Part shown: positions 5,874-9,432 of the stretch, piece by piece | How positions within the stretch are numbered: position 1 is the stretch's first letter | Layout of the letters: every line of letters starts with the position of its first letter | NCBI GenBank assembly: GCA_938003715.1 | Contig: CALKYK010000226.1 | Location: forward strand, 1 to 9,432 | Direction: 5' to 3' | From: an uncultured Gammaproteobacteria bacterium | Lineage (GTDB): Bacteria; Pseudomonadota; Gammaproteobacteria; Steroidobacterales; Woeseiaceae | Length of the DNA: 9,432 bases | Program-made: the position numbers and the translations under genes | Notes under the pieces: generated by a model | The model's input: the letters and a program-made list of their open reading frames with translations, nothing else | Database searches by the model: none | What the model was told of the DNA's origin: nothing

Positions 5874-8376
5874 CCTGGCCTGGCGCGATCTCCGCGCCAG
5901 CGGCCGTTCGCTGTGGGTGTTCTGCGCCTGCCTGGCGCTCGGCGTCGCGCTGGTGACCGCGACAGGCGGCCTGTACCGACTGATCAACCAGGGACTGCTC
6001 GCCGACACGCGGGTACTGCTCGGCGGCGACGTCGAGGTCGACTCCGACAGCGCGCTGCCGGTATCGGTGCTCGCCTGGATGCGCGAGCGCGGTGACGTCT
6101 CTCTCGTGACCGAACTCGACACGATGCTCGGCACGACGGCCGGTGAATACCTGCGCGTCGAGCTGCAGGCCATGGATGCCGCGTATCCGCTCTACGGTCA
6201 GCTCACGCTGCAGCCCGACCTGCCGCTCGCGGAGATCACGGCGTTCGCCGACGGACAATGGGGCGCGGCGATCGACCCGGTGCTGGCGGACAGTCTCGGC
6301 ATCGGCATAGGCGACGAGATCTACGTCGGCGCGTTGACGATGCGGGTCCGCGCACTGGTGCTGCAGCAGCCTGACCGTGCGCTCAGCGCCGAGTGGCGCG
6401 GCACGCCTGTGCTGGTCGACGCGCAGGCACTCGAGCCGTCGGGACTGGTCCAGCCCGGCAGCCGGATCGACTTCGATTACCGGGTGCGCACGACTATCCC
6501 GGCGACGGCGTGGCGACAACAGTTCTACGAAACGTTCCCGGACAGCAGCTGGGACGTGCGCACGTTCAGGGACCGCAGCCGGCGCATCGCCGAACGGCTC
6601 GACCAGCTCGCATCGGGATTGCTCATCATCGCGTTCAGCACGCTGTTCATCGGCGGGCTCGGCGTGTTCAACAGCATCCAGGCCTACCTGCAGCGCAAGC
6701 TCAAGACGATCGCGACGATTCGTGCACTCGGCCTGCGCAACCGGCGGCTGGCGACGGTATACCTGCTGCAGGTTGCGATCATCAGCGGCGGCGCGAGCCT
6801 GGTGGGTGCGGTGCTGGGCGCCGGGCTGGCGTTGACGGCTGCCGGTATCGTCGCCGCGGAGATTCCGCTGGTGACGACGGCGTCGAGCCTCGTCGCCCCG
6901 ATGCTGATCGCCGTGGTCTTCGGCATGCTGACCGCGTTCACGTTCGCGCTGCCGGCCGTCGGCCGCGCGTTATCGGTGCAGCCGGCGACACTCTTCCGCG
7001 GCACCGAGGCGCACGTCACCGATGCGAAGGCCCGCTGGTGGCTCGCCGCCCTGGCCTACGCCGCGTTCATTGCGACGCTGGTGTTGCTGGCACTGCCGGA
7101 CCGGCTGTTCGGTGCCGGCTTCATTGCGACCGTCGCTATCCTGCTCCTTTTATTCGACCTGCTGGTGCGCGGCGTCCGTGCGGCGGCGCGTCGACTCGAC
7201 GATCATCCCGCGCTTTCCGGTCGCTTCAACCTGCGCCTCGCGCTTGCCAACCTGCACCGCCCGGGCACGCCGCTGCGCGCAACGCTGTTGTCGCTCGGCT
7301 CGGCGCTGACCCTGATCGTCGCCTGCACGATGGTCGTCGTGTCGTTGTTGCGGACGATCAACGAAACGATTCCAGAGGAATCGCCGGCGCTGGTCCTGTA
7401 CGACATCATCGACCACCAGTTGCAGGACGTTGTCGACGCCATCGGTCCGTCGCAGGAATCCATCCGCGTCGACACGACGCCGCTGGTGCGCGCGCGATTC
7501 GTTACCGTCAACGGTGTGGACGTTGCCGACCTGCCGAACGTCAGCAGCCGGCGACGGCGCGACATGGCGCAGGACGATTACGACCTGAGCTACTCGGCAA
7601 ACAACATCGACGACGTCACGATCACGTCAGGCGCATGGTGGACGGAGGCCCGTCCCGAACCGGCGCGACTCGCGCTCGAAGACCGGGAGGCGGAAAGGCT
7701 GGGACTGAAGGTCGGCGACGTCGTGACGTTCGGCATCGAGGGCAATACGCTGACGACCCGGATCGACGCGATCTTCAGCCAGAAAGGCCTGCAAACCCGG
7801 TTCTGGTTCGAAGGCATCGTCTCGGATGGCGCGCTCGACGACATGATTTCCCGGCACGTCGGCGCCGCGTACATGAGCGATGCCGAGGCGATCGAGGCCC
7901 AGCGGCGCATCGGCCGCGTGGCGCCGAACGTAATTACCGTGCGAACCGCGTGGCTGCTGGCATCGGCGCGCGACATTCTGGGCAAGGCCGCGATCGGGCT
8001 CGGGGTGATCGCCGGCGTCAGCCTGCTCGCGAGCCTGCTTGTGCTCGTCAGCGTGATGGCGGCGGGTCGCAGCCGGCAGATCTACGACGCCACCGTGCTG
8101 CACTCGCTCGGCACGCGCATGGCCGCCATCCGCCGCAGCCTGCACCTGGAATACGTGCTGCTCGCTGTCATCACGTCGGCGCTGGCGGTCATGCTGGGCG
8201 CCGGGATAGCGATGCCACTCCTGGCGCTGCGGCTCAAGCTGCCCGTGGACGACCTGTTGTGGACGGGGGTCGCGATCGCTGCCGCCGTCAGCGCGCTGTC
8301 GCTGAACCTCGGCGCGCGCTACCTGCTGCGTCGACTGCGCGTACGTCCGGCGGTACTGCTGCGCGGCGCGAGTTAG
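5848..8376 (+). CDS. ybbP: FtsX-type ABC permease YbbP, ten membrane segments
   Basis: The 842-residue permease pairs with the YbbA ATPase. Segments lie near residues 20-43, 255-278, 302-335, 348-372, 397-420, 423-442, 476-500, 713-740, 767-797 and 800-821. Large periplasmic domains lie between segments 1 and 2 (about 210 residues) and between 7 and 8 (also about 210). This duplicated layout of two FtsX domains joined by two extra helices is that of E. coli YbbP (about 800 residues). Cytoplasmic coupling stretches such as KLKTIATIRALGLRNRRLA (after segment 2) and the later DATVLHSLGTRMAAIRRSL fit FtsX-family coupling helices. E. coli YbbAP is encoded beside the esterase TesA and is thought to move hydrophobic molecules from the membrane; no tesA is visible here. 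ATG 5848 follows a weak AAGGCAGG; ATG 5857 is an alternative. The reading frame extends upstream inside ybbA, but that part is a shadow. Confidence 0.9.
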   Translation: MKSMRFLLDLAWRDLRASGRSLWVFCACLALGVALVTATGGLYRLINQGLLADTRVLLGGDVEVDSDSALPVSVLAWMRERGDVSLVTELDTMLGTTAGEYLRVELQAMDAAYPLYGQLTLQPDLPLAEITAFADGQWGAAIDPVLADSLGIGIGDEIYVGALTMRVRALVLQQPDRALSAEWRGTPVLVDAQALEPSGLVQPGSRIDFDYRVRTTIPATAWRQQFYETFPDSSWDVRTFRDRSRRIAERLDQLASGLLIIAFSTLFIGGLGVFNSIQAYLQRKLKTIATIRALGLRNRRLATVYLLQVAIISGGASLVGAVLGAGLALTAAGIVAAEIPLVTTASSLVAPMLIAVVFGMLTAFTFALPAVGRALSVQPATLFRGTEAHVTDAKARWWLAALAYAAFIATLVLLALPDRLFGAGFIATVAILLLLFDLLVRGVRAAARRLDDHPALSGRFNLRLALANLHRPGTPLRATLLSLGSALTLIVACTMVVVSLLRTINETIPEESPALVLYDIIDHQLQDVVDAIGPSQESIRVDTTPLVRARFVTVNGVDVADLPNVSSRRRRDMAQDDYDLSYSANNIDDVTITSGAWWTEARPEPARLALEDREAERLGLKVGDVVTFGIEGNTLTTRIDAIFSQKGLQTRFWFEGIVSDGALDDMISRHVGAAYMSDAEAIEAQRRIGRVAPNVITVRTAWLLASARDILGKAAIGLGVIAGVSLLASLLVLVSVMAAGRSRQIYDATVLHSLGTRMAAIRRSLHLEYVLLAVITSALAVMLGAGIAMPLLALRLKLPVDDLLWTGVAIAAAVSALSLNLGARYLLRRLRVRPAVLLRGAS

Positions 8377-8493
8377 CGCCGTCAACCCTGCAGACTTCCG
8401 GGTTTGCGATCCGTCGCCATTGAAAGTAGCGTACGGACCCTTATCGGCGCCGAACAACGCCGCCTGCTGCAATCAGAACAACGAGACCCGAGC

Positions 8494-9423
8494 GTGATTC
8501 GAACAGAAACCGACCCCGACAAATGCAGGGAACTGTGGGAGCAGTTCTCACCCAACGAGGATGCCTGGGACGACTGGGACCTGATGTACGCGTTCCATTA
8601 CCAGGACAAGCATCACTTCCAGTTCCTGGTGCATGAGTCGGGCAACGGGCCGGACGGCCTGGTGCCCCTCGTCAACGACACGCTGCTCGGGCGCCACACG
8701 CTGATGGCAGGCAGCTACCCGGACGGGCGCATCCTGTGGATCAGGTACGAGGACTTTCCGGAGGTGTTCGAACACCTGCCGGAAAAGACGGTGTTCTTCG
8801 ACCTCAAGCACAGCTGGGTGAGCGGGCTGCTCGAACAGCATCCGCAGTATGAGCCGCACTGCAGCGAGCAGGACGTCCGCTACTTCCTGGTGCCGGCGGA
8901 GTTCGAGTACGACTTCTACAAGCACATCGACACGTTTTCCAAAGACAACCGGCAAAAGTTCCTCTACGACCTGCGCTACATCAGGAAGCGCGAGCCGGTA
9001 CTCCACTGGAGCGAGGATGACGAGTCGGAGCTCTTCATCGAACTCGTCAACAAGAACTTCGGCGCGGAATCGGACTACGCCACCGAGGACGGCGCCAACG
9101 AGCTGCGGCGGGTCATCGACGAGCTGAAGGAAAGCGGCAGGCTGAAGACCCTGGTGATCGAAATCGAGGGCAAAAAGGAGGCCGTGTCGCTGTCCCTGCT
9201 GCAGGGCAAGAAAATGGTCGCCCTCTACGCCGCCAGCAACAATGACTACAACAACCTCGGCAAGCTGCTGAACGTCGAGACCATCCAGGAAGCCTGCCGG
9301 CTGCAACTGGACGAGATCAGTTACATGACCGGCATGCAGTGGAAGGCCAACTGGAAGATGAAGAGCGAGCCCGTGAACACGCTGCGCAAGCCCGTCGCGC
9401 CCTGGGAACCGGTGACGGCGTAA
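8494..9423 (+). CDS. GNAT-fold acyltransferase, FemAB/BioF2-like (Acetyltransf_6 type)
   Basis: From GTG 8494 the protein has 309 residues with no signal peptide or membrane helix. The N-terminal part (WDDWDLMYAFHYQ, about 25-37, followed by a hydrophobic FQFLV strand) and the C-terminal half fit the double-GNAT FemAB/BioF2-like layout. FSKDNRQKFLYDLRYIRKR (148-166) matches the start of the Acetyltransf_6 domain, where a 'lskk.R.klr...r' helix is typical. The run LVIEIEGKKEAVSLSLLQGKK supplies paired strands, and YAASNNDYNNLGKLLN (from about 245) resembles the acyl-CoA-site helix region. Such proteins often work in cell-envelope, polysaccharide or amino-acid-ligase clusters, but the substrate cannot be read. 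The frame is open to TTG 8404, which would give 339 residues; I prefer GTG 8494 because the extra 30 residues look poorly structured. Neither start has a clear ribosome site. The 117-base gap before it contains no obvious terminator. Confidence 0.7.
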   Translation: MIRTETDPDKCRELWEQFSPNEDAWDDWDLMYAFHYQDKHHFQFLVHESGNGPDGLVPLVNDTLLGRHTLMAGSYPDGRILWIRYEDFPEVFEHLPEKTVFFDLKHSWVSGLLEQHPQYEPHCSEQDVRYFLVPAEFEYDFYKHIDTFSKDNRQKFLYDLRYIRKREPVLHWSEDDESELFIELVNKNFGAESDYATEDGANELRRVIDELKESGRLKTLVIEIEGKKEAVSLSLLQGKKMVALYAASNNDYNNLGKLLNVETIQEACRLQLDEISYMTGMQWKANWKMKSEPVNTLRKPVAPWEPVTA

Positions 9424-9432
9424 GCCGGCGAG

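Noticed and set aside
6393..8423. 676-codon + strand frame overlapping ybbP
   Set aside because: It is a second frame of the permease gene, dominated by R, A, G and H, without membrane segments or motifs. The other frame has a full ten-helix FtsX layout.
8404..8432. Possible promoter TTGCGA, 17 bases, TAGCGT before the acyltransferase gene
   Set aside because: Only four and three of six bases match consensus, which is easily reached by chance, so I do not list it as a feature.
8377..8493. Possible terminator after ybbP
   Set aside because: I looked for a stem followed by a T run in this gap and found only the short palindrome GGCGCC without a T tract.

Overview
The window is GC-rich bacterial DNA with every recognisable gene on the + strand and very little non-coding space. 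The protein set points to a high-GC Gammaproteobacterium or close relative: a Tat-exported spermidine-dehydrogenase-type flavoprotein, a PrpE/ACSS3-type acyl-CoA synthetase, a YbbA/YbbP-type ABC transporter, and a FemAB/BioF2-like GNAT protein. That placement is inferred from family distribution only. I see no rRNA, tRNA, CRISPR, insertion sequence or phage signature.

Layout. Bases 3-146 are the 3' end of a CIA30-domain gene. A 111-base gap with a GNRA-type hairpin follows, then a small six-helix membrane protein of unknown function (258-812). A good candidate promoter sits at the end of that gene (801-830) and appears to drive a tightly packed block. The block runs: FAD amine dehydrogenase (861-2846), propionate/acetate-CoA ligase (2843-4738), small secreted cupin (4758-5168), ABC ATPase YbbA (5190-5873), and ten-helix FtsX-type permease YbbP (5848-8376). 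The junctions are a 4-base overlap, 19-base gap, 21-base gap and 26-base overlap, which strongly suggests one five-gene operon. The last gene, a GNAT/FemAB-like protein (about 8494-9423), lies after a gap of about 117 bases and may be a separate unit.

How the genes may work together. The flavoprotein (Tat) and the cupin (Sec) are predicted to act in the periplasm. The CoA ligase is cytoplasmic, and the ABC pair is an inner-membrane machine of the MacB/LolCDE type with large periplasmic domains. One reading is a cell-envelope amine or aldehyde metabolism module: an amine is oxidised outside the membrane, the carbon is later activated as a CoA ester inside, and an ABC machine handles a hydrophobic or envelope substrate. 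In E. coli ybbAP sits next to the esterase gene tesA. No esterase is present here, so the accessory partner may differ.

The points most worth a second look are the five-gene arrangement itself, the cupin's metal site and its two lone cysteines, mini-ORFs that bridge the cupin stop to the TTG start of ybbA, and two copies of a 9-base repeat exactly 31 bases apart over the start of the flavoprotein gene.
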